DNA from: Actinopolyspora erythraea
Lineage (GTDB): Bacteria; Actinomycetota; Actinomycetes; Mycobacteriales; Pseudonocardiaceae
Reading direction: 5' to 3'
Length of the DNA: 64,000 nt
NCBI RefSeq assembly: GCF_002263515.1
Contig: NZ_CP022752.1
Location: 3,844,001-3,908,000 of the forward strand
The notes below the pieces were generated by a model. It was given only the letters and a program-made list of their open reading frames with translations, was not told the origin of the DNA and made no database searches. A program made the translations under genes and the position numbers. Positions 53,689 to 62,668 of the stretch are shown in pieces. How positions within the stretch are numbered: the first letter of the stretch is position 1; every line of letters begins with the position of its first letter.

Positions 53689-54582
53689 ATGACCGACAGC
53701 GCGCACGAGGGCGGGAACTTCCGCCGGTTGGCTCCGGGCAGGCGCACCGTGGTCCGGATCGCCTCGCTCGACTCACCGACTCCCCGGAAGCTGTTCGAGA
53801 CGGACGAGATGCTGCTGGAAGCGCCCAACTGGACGCGGGACGGCAGCGCACTGCTGCTCAACGGCTCCGGGGCGCTGTGGCGGCTCGACGTCGAGCGCCC
53901 CGACGGCGTCGAGCGGGTGCCGCTGCCGGGAGTGCCGGACATCAACAACGACCACGTGCTCTCCCCCGAGGGGGAGATCGTCTACGTCACAGCCAAGGAC
54001 GGGCACATCTACGCCGCCCCGGTAACGGGAGGAACGGGCACGCGCCTGACCGAGGAGGACGGTTGGCGGCACTACCTGCACGGAGTCAGCCCGGACGGCG
54101 AAACGCTGGTCTGCGTGCTGCTGCCGAGCAGCGGGGACGGCGAGGCGGGCGAACTGGCGGTGCTGCCCGCGGCGGGCGGTCCGGTGCGCCGGTTCGAGAC
54201 CGGACCGGGCCACCTCGACGGACCGGAGTACACGCCGGACGGGAAGTGGATCGTGTTCAACGACGACTCCTTCGGCGACGAGACCGGGCACGCGCAGCTG
54301 GCCCGCGTCCCGGCCGAGGGCGGCACACCGCGACAGCTGGTGAGCTCGACCACCGTGGACTGGTTCCCGCACGTCTCCCCCGACGGCAGGCACGCGAACT
54401 ACCTGTCCTACCCGGCCGGTACTCGCGGCCACCCGCCCGACACCGAGGTCGCGATCCACGTGGTCGCCACCGGGGACTGGCGGACCCCGATCCGGACCTT
54501 CCCGCTGTTCGGCGGGCAGGGCACCAGCAACGTCGGCAACTGGGCCCCGGACAGCACCCGGTTCGCCTTCGTGTCGTACTGA
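53689..54582 (+). CDS. TolB/WD40-like beta-propeller protein
   Basis: 297 residues from ATG 53689. Repeated PDG/SPDG turns (NWTRDGSALLLN, LSPEGEIVYV, VSPDGETLVCV, YTPDGKWIVFNDD, VSPDGRHANYLSY) define a six- to seven-bladed TolB-type propeller. There is no signal peptide, so it is cytoplasmic. Such proteins occur alone in actinobacteria without known function. Confidence 0.85.
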   Translation: MTDSAHEGGNFRRLAPGRRTVVRIASLDSPTPRKLFETDEMLLEAPNWTRDGSALLLNGSGALWRLDVERPDGVERVPLPGVPDINNDHVLSPEGEIVYVTAKDGHIYAAPVTGGTGTRLTEEDGWRHYLHGVSPDGETLVCVLLPSSGDGEAGELAVLPAAGGPVRRFETGPGHLDGPEYTPDGKWIVFNDDSFGDETGHAQLARVPAEGGTPRQLVSSTTVDWFPHVSPDGRHANYLSYPAGTRGHPPDTEVAIHVVATGDWRTPIRTFPLFGGQGTSNVGNWAPDSTRFAFVSY

Positions 54583-54866
54583 GTTCGTCGGCCCGGTTCC
54601 CGTGACAGCTCGCTCGGCGGAACCTTCGGCACGGCTCTCGCCGCTGGTAGACCCGAGAGCGGGTAGCGCCCCCACCTGCCCGACAAGTTCGCGAGAGATC
54701 GGCGCCGTCGCCGCACTGGGAGTATCGACGAAACACCGCACCCGAGGGGACGGTACCGGTGCGGCCGGCAGGCGACGAGCGCGGGACAATCGGCACATCC
54801 GCCGACGGACAAGGTGATCACGCCGGTCCGAACGAAACAGCCGCCCACTCCAGGAGACCGAACAGC

Positions 54867-55700
54867 GTGTCCGACAACACCGCACCAGCCTCCGGCGAGC
54901 AGGAGCGCAGCGAGCTGCGAGCCGACTGCTCGAACTGCTTCGGGTTGTGCTGCGTCGCGCTCCCCTTCACCGCCTCGGCGGACTTCCCGGTCGACAAGGC
55001 CGCCGGAACACCCTGCGGGAACCTGCTCGCGGACTTCCGCTGCGGTATTCACACCCGGCTGCGGGACGAGGGCTTCGCGGGCTGCGTCACCTTCGACTGC
55101 TTCGGCGCCGGACAGCGCGTCTCGCATCACACCTTCGGCGGAACCGACTGGCGGCGGGCCCCGGAAACCGCACGAGCGATGTTCGACTCGTTCGCGGTGA
55201 TGCGCCAGCTCCACGAGCTGCTCTGGTACCTCACCGAGGCGCTGGAGCTGGCGCGCCCCCGCGAGCTGCGGGAGGAGCTGCGAGAGGCTCACGAACGCGT
55301 CGAACGCCTCACCGGTCACAGCGCCGAGGCGCTCGTGGCGCTGGACCCGAACGCGCTCCGGGACGAGATCAACCCGCTGCTGCTGCGCACCAGCGAGCTG
55401 GCGCGCGAGGGGCTGCCCGGCTCCGGGGTGAACCACCGAGGGGCCGACCTGCTGGGCGCCGACCTCTGCAACGCGGACCTGCGGGGCGCCAGCCTGCGCG
55501 GGGCCTGCCTGATCGGGGCGAGGCTCACCGGCGCGGACCTGCGGACCGCCGACGTCATCGGTGCCGACCTGCGGGGTGCCGATCTCGGCGGGGCGGATCT
55601 GCGCGGCAGCCTGTTCCTGACCCAACCGCAGGTCAACGCGGCCCGCGGGGACGCGCGAACCGGGTTGCCCGACACGGTCTCCCGCCCGGCGCACTGGTGA
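54867..55700 (+). CDS. pentapeptide-repeat protein with N-terminal cysteine cluster
   Basis: 277 residues from GTG 54867 (CAGGAGA upstream). The N-terminal 80 residues hold a dense set of cysteines (CSNCFGLCC, then single Cys in TPCGN, FRCG, AGCV and FDCFG) that could bind a metal or Fe-S cluster. A helical middle follows. Residues about 195-255 form A(D/N)LxG pentapeptide repeats (GADLLGADLCNADLRGASLR), a right-handed quadrilateral helix. Repeats of this length are short for gyrase-protecting types. Function unknown. Confidence 0.85.
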   Translation: MSDNTAPASGEQERSELRADCSNCFGLCCVALPFTASADFPVDKAAGTPCGNLLADFRCGIHTRLRDEGFAGCVTFDCFGAGQRVSHHTFGGTDWRRAPETARAMFDSFAVMRQLHELLWYLTEALELARPRELREELREAHERVERLTGHSAEALVALDPNALRDEINPLLLRTSELAREGLPGSGVNHRGADLLGADLCNADLRGASLRGACLIGARLTGADLRTADVIGADLRGADLGGADLRGSLFLTQPQVNAARGDARTGLPDTVSRPAHW

Positions 55701-55859
55701 TCCGGAAAGCCACCTACGCCCCCACCGACACCGGGAACCGTCCGGCCGAAAACCACCGTGCGGCCCTCGCTCCCGCCCGGGTACGGCCCCGGAGCGTTCC
55801 CACGTTCCTCGTCGCGGAATCGAGGAGCGCCGCCAGGACCGGGCGATCCGCCCCGCCGG

Positions 55860-56036
55860 TCAGCCGAGGTCCAGGGTAGCGCTGACCAACCGCCGCGCGT
55901 ACTGAGCCGCCAACCCCTCCGGTCGGAACAGGATCCGGTACATCATCGGCGCCACCACCCGGTCCAGGACCGTCTCGACGTCCGGGACGCTCTCACCACG
56001 TCGAACCGCGCGGGCGTGACATCCCTCGCACGGGAC
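55860..56036 (-). pseudogene. TetR-family C-terminal remnant
   Basis: The minus-strand frame ending at TGA 55860-55862 reads VRRGESVPDVETVLDRVVAP, then MMYRILFRP and QYARRLVSATLDLG, the C-terminal helix pattern of TetR regulators. The DNA-binding half is absent, because the flavin-binding gene begins its 3' end at 56037. No start codon is available. It is a leftover of a regulator replaced by the neighbouring gene or lost by deletion. Confidence 0.6.
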
Positions 56037-56696
56037 TCAGCCGCCGGATCTCTCGTCGCGGCGGAGCTCGTCCGGATCCTCACCGAGAGCGCGCAGCCGG
56101 GAGCGAAGTTCCGCGTTCTCGGACTCCAGACGGGACAACCGCTCCCGCACGGGCGCGAGCTCGCCCTCGGTGTAGCGGTGCGGGATGTGCTTGGGACAGT
56201 TCCAGTCGAAGCCCTCGACCCGGACGAGCAGAACCCGTTCGACCCTTCCCGCCGTACGCACCCGGCAAACCGAATCGGTCAGTTCGGGATCGTCATCCGG
56301 CCAGCGCGTTTCCGCGCGGCCGAAGAGCTTGAGCCGCTCGCGCCCGGCGTAGTCCATGAAGAACAACGCCACTCTGCCGTCGGTGCGCAGGTTCCCGTTG
56401 GTGATGTACTCCCGGTTGCCCCGGACATCGGCGTAGCCGAGCGTGTGCTCGTCGAGGACGTGGATGAATCCCGCCGGTCCACCGCGGAACTGCACGTACG
56501 GCCAGCCGGTTTCACCGACGGTGGCGAGGTAGAACCCGTCCCGCTGCCCGATGAAGTCCCGCTCGCGCTCCCCGAGCGGATCGGGCGCGAGCCCCACCGC
56601 CGAACCGAGCTCGCCCCGGTCGCGGGGACGCGTTCCCTCCTGCTGCTGAACCCGGCGCACCGTGTCGGTGAACGCCAGACGTGCGAATCGGCTCAT
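56037..56696 (-). CDS. pyridoxamine 5'-phosphate oxidase-family (FMN-binding split barrel) protein
   Basis: 219 residues from ATG 56696 with GGAGGAAG upstream. The split-barrel core is seen in FYLATVGETGWPYVQFRGG, NGNLRTDGRVALFFMDYAGR and RLKLFGRAETRW. An extra C-terminal coiled-coil-like segment (LSRLESENAELRSRLRALG) is common in the larger actinobacterial members. Probably FMN- or F420-dependent; the substrate is not readable. Confidence 0.85.
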   Translation of the reverse strand: MSRFARLAFTDTVRRVQQQEGTRPRDRGELGSAVGLAPDPLGERERDFIGQRDGFYLATVGETGWPYVQFRGGPAGFIHVLDEHTLGYADVRGNREYITNGNLRTDGRVALFFMDYAGRERLKLFGRAETRWPDDDPELTDSVCRVRTAGRVERVLLVRVEGFDWNCPKHIPHRYTEGELAPVRERLSRLESENAELRSRLRALGEDPDELRRDERSGG

Positions 56697-57140
56697 CACT
56701 TCCTCCCACTCCGGGGGAACGAGCGCTCCGGCCGTCGGTGACGCGCGGCGCCGGTTCCTCGGCAGCGTTCGTGCCCCGTGACCTCTCCCATGCGGTCGCG
56801 CGGGCCGACCACGGCGGCACCGTGCGCGGACGTCGCGCATGACGGGCGGCGAACAACCCGGCACCTGTCACGAGGACTCCGCGAGGACCGAAAGTGCTGT
56901 CGCCGCGAGAGGTGGCGGCGCCCCTCCCCTTCCCGGGCACAGCGGCTGGACGGAATTCCGCCGAGTTCGGGGGCTGCCCCTCCTCGGGCGAGGAACTCCG
57001 AGCCGCGCGGACACCTGGACCCTGCGGGGCCCAGGTGTCCGTCCCGCGCCCGCCCGTGCCGCTCGGCCCCTGGACCGCTCGGGAAACCGGACGACGAACA
57101 GCACCGGGAAGGACGCTCATCCGCCACCGGTGTCGGCCCA
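56697..57140. other. 444-base intergenic region
   Basis: No gene. The right part carries the hairpin behind GH62 (57008-57041). The left part is the promoter side of the flavin-binding protein gene. Confidence 0.55.
57008..57041 (-). terminator. hairpin behind the GH62 gene
   Basis: Perfect 11-bp stem 57008-57018 with 57031-57041, 12-nt loop, 100 bases behind the GH62 stop; no T-run. Confidence 0.45.
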
Positions 57141-58202
57141 TCAGCAGGACGAGTTGGTCTGGCTCAGCAGCCCCAGCTGGTACGGGAGCTGGGAGTAGTC
57201 ACCACTCGCCTCCGGGTCCATACCCTGGTAGAGGAATCGGAGCTGGCAGGGGTCGATCGTCATGGTCTGGTCGACACCGGAGCGGATCAGCTCCCCGTGG
57301 CTGATGTCGGCGGTCCATTCCCCACCGGGGAACGTGACGTTGTTCGACCGGGCGAACGGGTTCTGCTCGGTGTCGGCCAGCCGGTTCCAGAAGCCGTCGA
57401 TGCTGTCGGAGGTCCACGAGCGGAACCACCGGCGGCCGTCACTGCCGATGGCCTCCACCAGCAGCAGGTACTTGCCGGTCCCCTCCACCTTGTAGACGTT
57501 GCTCGCCTCGAACAGGTCCTCGGGGGTGTCCCACACGGCTATCTGAGTGTCGCCGAAGCCGTACGGGAACTCCCCGAGGGTGGTCTCCGCGCGGTAGAGG
57601 TGCCCGTTGTCGTCGGAGGAGAACAGGTAGCACATGGCCGCGTCGCAGGTGACCCAGAAGTCCACCCAGTGCCCGTCGCCGATGTTGTCGGCGACTATGT
57701 CGGGCATGCTGTCCATGAGGTTCCTCGGCTCGGACCATGAACTCGGATCGCTGGGATCGTCCGTGGTGGAGTATGAGGGCACACCGGTCTGGTAGACCAG
57801 GTACCACTTGCCCTGGGGTTCGAAGTAGAACACCTGCGGTGCGGCACGGTACCCGGAACCGACGGCGGACTGGTCGAGGTAGTAGTGCGGCGCCGAGGAG
57901 GCCTGCGACCAGTCGCTGAAGTGGGTGTAGACCAGGTTCCAACCGCCTGATTCGCTCGCGGTCGTCCCGTACACCAGCCACTCGCCCTCGTAGCGCACCA
58001 CCGATGGGTCCTTGAAGGAGACCGCGTCGTGGGTCGCGTCGGGTTTGGGACCGATCAGCGGGCCGGTCGAGCTCCATTGGAAGCTTGACGGCAGCTCGGC
58101 CGTGGTGTCCGCGCTCGCGGTCGTGTCCGCGTAACCGGCGGACACCCCACCCGCCGCGAGCATCGCGGCGGCCAGCACCGCGAACCAGCGTGAATATCGC
58201 AC
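57141..58202 (-). CDS. secreted GH62 alpha-L-arabinofuranosidase
   Basis: 353 residues from GTG 58202 (GAGGAG upstream). Signal peptide: basic start, hydrophobic AVLAAAMLAAGGVSAGYA, cleavage near residue 27. The catalytic five-bladed propeller shows SFKDPSVVRYEGEWLVYGTT, APQVFYFEPQGKWYLVYQTG, HWVDFWVTCDAAMCYLFSSD and KYLLLVEAIGSDGRRWFRSW, the GH62 set. It removes arabinose side chains from arabinoxylan. No binding module, so it acts on soluble substrate or loosened cell wall. Confidence 0.92.
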   Translation of the reverse strand: MRYSRWFAVLAAAMLAAGGVSAGYADTTASADTTAELPSSFQWSSTGPLIGPKPDATHDAVSFKDPSVVRYEGEWLVYGTTASESGGWNLVYTHFSDWSQASSAPHYYLDQSAVGSGYRAAPQVFYFEPQGKWYLVYQTGVPSYSTTDDPSDPSSWSEPRNLMDSMPDIVADNIGDGHWVDFWVTCDAAMCYLFSSDDNGHLYRAETTLGEFPYGFGDTQIAVWDTPEDLFEASNVYKVEGTGKYLLLVEAIGSDGRRWFRSWTSDSIDGFWNRLADTEQNPFARSNNVTFPGGEWTADISHGELIRSGVDQTMTIDPCQLRFLYQGMDPEASGDYSQLPYQLGLLSQTNSSC

Positions 58203-58685
58203 AGTGGACTCCTCTTCACGGGAAAAACGTATCCCGACACTGGGGTTTACCAATTACTCGCAGGCCTCGGGCCGGTTCATCGGTCGCTTTTACTATTCGT
58301 TCCCGAAACCTGACAGCCACCCGGAAATCAGAAAATCCCGAGCGGACATGTCCGCACACAGCTCACCGCGCACTCTTCCTTCCTGAACTCCACTTGTCAC
58401 AGTCGGGCAACGAACACCGAAATTGTGTTCGACACCCCGAACACAGTTCGACGTTACTGAAACAGTAAGTGTCGTGACATTCCTGGAACCTGTCAACGAC
58501 CCCGGAAGGCAGGTAGGACGAATTGCTGTAAAAGCAGCAGCGAACACGGACCCGACGAGTGGAACGCCGCTGACGGACCCCACGAGCCCAGTGCGGGTAC
58601 GCGCACCGCCGGGATCGGCGTGCTCGGACACCTTCCCCGCTCCACCGGACGCGCGGTCGCCCGATCCCTGGACGGGGAGAGTCGA
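58203..58685. other. 483-base intergenic region, no gene seen
   Basis: AT-richer around 58290-58530, which should include the GH62 promoter. Open frames lack family similarity. The right end adjoins the 3' end of the broken luciferase-like gene. Confidence 0.5.
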
Positions 58686-59533
58686 TCAGAGGGGTCTCCG
58701 GGCACCACTTCCGCCGCGGCCGGTGGTCAGCGCGGCGAGTTCATCGAGCTCGCGCAGCGCGTCGGACTCCGGCAAGACGTCCAGCGGAAAGACCACACGG
58801 TCCGCACCGGCCGTCGCGTAGGCATCCAACATGGACACGTGCTCCGGCTTGGCCGGAACATTCACGGTGACGTCGTCGCGCCCCTGGTCGGCGAGTGCTT
58901 CGCGCACCCTGCGGATTTTTGCGGGTGTGGCCCGGTTCGGGAGCCAACCGTCGCCGTGCTCGACCAGACGGTCGACGGCGGCGCGGCTGTGCCCACCCAT
59001 GTATATCGGTGGGTGCGGTCGCTGGACGGGCTTCGGCCACATGCGCAACGGGCCGAAGCTGACGTGCTCACCGTGAAACTCCGCTTCCTCCTGGGGCCAG
59101 ATCGCTTTCAGCACGGGTCAGCTGCTCGTCCGCCAGCGTCGCGCGGGTGCGCGGTTCCGTGCCGTGATTGCGCATTTCCGCCCGGTTCCAACCGATGCCG
59201 ACACCGAGGACCAGGCGACCGTTCGAGAGCAGATCAAGGCTGGCGACCTCCTTGGCGGTGTGGATGACGTCGCCGCTGCGGCAACTGCGTGACGCCGGTT
59301 CCCAGCAGCAGATCAGTGCTCGTCGACGCCACGGCGGTCAGTGCGAGGAACGGGTCCAGGGTGCGGCAGTAATGACGCCGCGGTGCGGTTCCGTCGGGGG
59401 CTGTCGAGCCGCTGGGCAGGTGGGAGTGCTCCGCCAGGAAGACCGAGTCGAACCCCCGTTCTTCCAGTTCCCTGCCCAGCGTGCCGGGGTGGACTCCTTC
59501 GTCGGTGACGAACGTCGAGACACCGAACTTCAC
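58686..59533 (-). pseudogene. LLM-class flavin-dependent oxidoreductase with two frameshifts
   Basis: From GTG 59533 the protein reads KFGVSTFVTDEGVHPGTLGR to LLLGTGVTQLPQR. A +1 shift near 59278-59282 is needed to continue with VIHTAKEVASLDLLSNGRLV and GVGIGWNRAEMRNHGTEP. A second +1 shift near 59113-59117 leads to LKAIWPQEEAEFHGEHVSFG and a normal C terminus. The combined product (about 280 residues) is a typical bacterial-luciferase-like enzyme using F420 or FMN. Both changes look like an extra C in the coding strand, so either it is a pseudogene or the sequence has two errors. Confidence 0.8.
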
Positions 59534-59600
59534 GGCTGTCCCCCTCAATCTCTCGCACCACTCCCGCCGGGGAGGTTTGGAACCACAGTTCAGGAAGACT

Positions 59601-62096
59601 TCAGGCTTCTTCCCCGCGGAGTTCGTGAAAGCGTGGGTTTTCGATGATCAGCAGCGTCCTTCGGTCCGGCGCCACGGCACGACACCGCAGGACGTCCGAA
59701 TGGTGTTCGTGGCGAATGGTGATCGCACGGTCATAACTCCTGTGGTGTTCGATGTCATCGTGCTCGGTGTGCAGCCACAACCGGTCGTAACCGGTGGGAA
59801 TTCCGATCCCGATCCGTTCCGGGGCTTCGGAATCGCGGATGGGGACTCGGGTGGTGGCGTCGATGAGCAGTGTGGGAAGCAGGCGTGTACGCGGGGCGCC
59901 CGGACCGTCGCCGTCGAGGACGACTGGGGTGTGTGACGTCTCCACCGCTCGAAGGCGGAACCAGGTGCTGCTTCCCCGCTCGTTCAGCCGAAGGGGGCCG
60001 GTACTGGCGTAGGGCCCGCTGAGTTCCAGCAACGGGCGCGCCCGGTAGTACGGATCGGTGATCTCCCGGCCTGATCGTGACGAGGGCAGCGGTTCGGCGT
60101 CGACAGGACTCGGCTGTTCGGCGAGTTCGACGTGCGCGCTCGCGTGGTGGCGCCGCGGGCCGAGTTGGTGGCCGTTGACGTGGTACCTCCTGGAACTGAC
60201 CTCGACCGTGATCCGGGGGTGGTCGGGGTTGGTGTCGACCACGGAGGCGGTGATCGTGTAGATCGGTGGCGGCTGGTGCGGGTAGACGCGGAGGAACGAA
60301 AGGAATCTGACGTCGGAGAACACGACGGGCCGCATCCCGGGGAACAGGGCGCGGGCGGCTTCGGCCATCATCTCCAGTTCCTCGGCTCCGGGCATGGTGG
60401 GGTATCCGTGCACTCGGTGCTCCCACAGGTGCCGGTCGCGCAGATAAGGCTCCAACTGCCGTGACCAGGTCGTCGCCGTTTCCGTTTCCTGACGGTTCTC
60501 GAGGTAGAGGGACGCCTCCCCCGCGAATCCGGGCACCACCAGTCCGGGCATTTCCCGGCCGTACGTCCGGTATTCCGCCTCACCCAGCAGTGCGATGGTC
60601 GCTCGACCTCGCCGCGGCTGCTGGAGCTCCTCCTCGAAGTGTTGGACGCCTTCGTCATTGGTGACACCGGTGAGCCAACCGGTACGGGCCATGTGCCCGC
60701 CGGCCAGCCGCCGTCCGCCGAACCCGCTTTCCCTCCACCAGGTCCAGGCCAGTGTGTACTCGTCGTTGCCGTTGACCACGTTGGAGGCTTGGGCGGCCGC
60801 GGCCAGGTAGTCGTTGGCCGAGGCGTAGTCGACATCGCCCGGCAGCCCCAGGGTCCCCACGACCGAACCGAAGTTGCACCAGGTCCTCGTGTGCTCGCCC
60901 AGAGCTTCCTTGAGGTTGCAGTAGCCTCGGACCTTCACGTCGCGGACCTTTCGGAAGTCCTCGAGAGTTTTCGCGGTGAGCGCGGCGGGATGGCTGAAGA
61001 CAGCGCCGTGGATGAGGAAGTCGACGCTGGGGTCTTCCGCGAGGATCCGCTGGGCAGCTCGCCCCATCCCGTCCGGATCACGGAGATCACAGGCTATGTA
61101 CCGGACACGGTCCCGACCGAGGAGTTCGCGCAGTCGGTCGATGGTGTGCTTGGTCTCCCGAGCGTGTTCGAGCTCGGTGAACCTTCGTTTCAGTTCGTTG
61201 GGTTTCGCGTGTGGTTCCCGCCGCTTGATCGCACGCATGAATTCCGGCCGCCATGCCGCGAACTCGTCCTCGCTCATCCGAAAGACCTCGTCGCTGACGC
61301 TGTCGAGATCGGGGGAGCCGAGCAACCACACCTTGAGGTTCCGCTGCGTGGCAAGGCTCCGCAGGATCAGCGAAGTGAGCCCACGTCCACCGCCGCTGGC
61401 CACGACGACCGGGGAGCTGGGAATGGGGTCGCCGGACTGTTCCGCCACGGTGGGGACCAGGCGTTCTTCGTACCGCGTGCCGCCGCGTCGCAGCGCGTGT
61501 GGGAAGCGCCGGGAACAGGTGGATTCCTCCGCCAGCTGTTCGAGCGCCCGTTCGACATCGGTCTGATCCGTCACCACGCCGAAGGTGAGTTCGCGGCCCA
61601 GTTCCCAAGCCAGGCACTTCAGCAGTCCCGTGAACAGTCCGGTTTCCGGCGTGGGTGGGCTCGAAGCCGGTGCTCCCAGGGCCACCACACCGTACGAACC
61701 GCTTTCACGGATCCGCTCACGGTAACGCTGAGCGGCCAGGAAGGCGAGTTCGTGCAGCCGCGTACATGCCGTCGTCGGATGTTGCGAACCGGGCTCCCGG
61801 GCTGTCGAAGTGTCCAGGACAACTCGTACGTGTTCGATCGAGTCGTCGGTGCGCTGGGAGAACGTCGTGCTGCTCTCCCCGGCGGAAGCGCCCTGCCGAG
61901 CGGGATCAGTGCAGAGCACTTGGACCGCTCGCTTCTCGAGTGACGGGTGGTCGGCCACGCGGGGAGAGTTGGTCAGGACGAGGGTAGCTGGGGGAACCGC
62001 TTCGATCCCGTCCCTGACGGGTGTGAGGGGCATCGGGATCTCGTGGAGCGCGTGGCGACGGACACTCGCGGTTTCGGGGAGCGCGGGATGCGGCAT
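59601..62096 (-). CDS. polyketide/PUFA-synthase-like KR-DH protein
   Basis: 831 residues from ATG 62096. The N-terminal part up to about 230 resembles the structural half of a ketoreductase. The active KR follows from about 250: SGGGRGLTSLILRSL for NADPH, FLIHGAVFSHPAAL, and NFGSVVGTLGLPGDVDYASAN with the catalytic Ser and Tyr. From about 560 a hot-dog dehydratase has HRVHGYPTMPG (catalytic His) and LPTLLIDATTRV (Asp). There is no KS, AT or ACP in this protein. It is divergent from a free ACP and a KS, so it supplies the beta-carbon reduction and dehydration for a dissociated iterative synthase. Product unknown. Confidence 0.8.
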   Translation of the reverse strand: MPHPALPETASVRRHALHEIPMPLTPVRDGIEAVPPATLVLTNSPRVADHPSLEKRAVQVLCTDPARQGASAGESSTTFSQRTDDSIEHVRVVLDTSTAREPGSQHPTTACTRLHELAFLAAQRYRERIRESGSYGVVALGAPASSPPTPETGLFTGLLKCLAWELGRELTFGVVTDQTDVERALEQLAEESTCSRRFPHALRRGGTRYEERLVPTVAEQSGDPIPSSPVVVASGGGRGLTSLILRSLATQRNLKVWLLGSPDLDSVSDEVFRMSEDEFAAWRPEFMRAIKRREPHAKPNELKRRFTELEHARETKHTIDRLRELLGRDRVRYIACDLRDPDGMGRAAQRILAEDPSVDFLIHGAVFSHPAALTAKTLEDFRKVRDVKVRGYCNLKEALGEHTRTWCNFGSVVGTLGLPGDVDYASANDYLAAAAQASNVVNGNDEYTLAWTWWRESGFGGRRLAGGHMARTGWLTGVTNDEGVQHFEEELQQPRRGRATIALLGEAEYRTYGREMPGLVVPGFAGEASLYLENRQETETATTWSRQLEPYLRDRHLWEHRVHGYPTMPGAEELEMMAEAARALFPGMRPVVFSDVRFLSFLRVYPHQPPPIYTITASVVDTNPDHPRITVEVSSRRYHVNGHQLGPRRHHASAHVELAEQPSPVDAEPLPSSRSGREITDPYYRARPLLELSGPYASTGPLRLNERGSSTWFRLRAVETSHTPVVLDGDGPGAPRTRLLPTLLIDATTRVPIRDSEAPERIGIGIPTGYDRLWLHTEHDDIEHHRSYDRAITIRHEHHSDVLRCRAVAPDRRTLLIIENPRFHELRGEEA

Positions 62097-62358
62097 CTTT
62101 CCATCCCCTCTGCCATCTTTTTGATCAGTTTTTGAACTGAAGGGGCGACACGCCCGGCCGTGTTGCACGAAGGAATGTAGCGAACACTTCCGATGATGGC
62201 GGCCGAGAGGTGCCGCTGAAACAGAACCTTCTTCCCAGTCCGACGCCTCCGACCAGGACCATAAGTACTATTCCTTCGGTGAATGGCGGGAAGTCACACT
62301 TCAAGCAACGACCTGGCTGACGAGGAAACTCCTCAACCGTTGTGAGAGGGAGAGCACG
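62097..62358. promoter_or_regulatory. divergent promoter region of the synthase genes
   Basis: 262 bases between the KR-DH start and the ACP start, without a gene. It must hold both promoters, which implies joint control of the two arms. Confidence 0.5.
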
Positions 62359-62655
62359 ATGCCCCCTGAACCGGTAGAAGACGCGACGCCGGGACCAATG
62401 GCCGGCCAAGACCGCGAATCCCTGGAGCGGGAGATCATCTCACTTTACGCGAATGAGCTGGATTATCCGGAAGAGATCGTCACCGCGGACGCCGACCTGG
62501 AAGCGGACCTGGGAATGGAGTCCATGGAGCGAACGGACCTGTTCCTGCAGGTGGCCGAGAAGTACGACATCACTGAACAGGTAAAGGGCATGGAGGTGCG
62601 GAACTACCCGACCATCGGAGACATCGCCGCCCTGGTGGCCGAGCACGTGACGTGA
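62359..62655 (+). CDS. stand-alone acyl carrier protein
   Basis: 98 residues from ATG 62359 (GAGAGGGAGAG upstream). The phosphopantetheine serine lies in LEADLGMESMERTDLF, close to the LGIDSIKR pattern of ACPs in PUFA-type and related iterative synthases and unlike the DSL of type II fatty-acid ACPs. A 20-residue N-terminal extension precedes the fold. It lies 13 bases before the KS gene, so the two form an operon. Confidence 0.85.
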   Translation: MPPEPVEDATPGPMAGQDRESLEREIISLYANELDYPEEIVTADADLEADLGMESMERTDLFLQVAEKYDITEQVKGMEVRNYPTIGDIAALVAEHVT

Positions 62656-62668
62656 AAAGCGGGTGATC

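Noticed and set aside
52200..53948. Minus-strand open frame over the GT2 gene
   Set aside because: Gln/His/Arg-rich shadow of a gene with all processive GT2 motifs.
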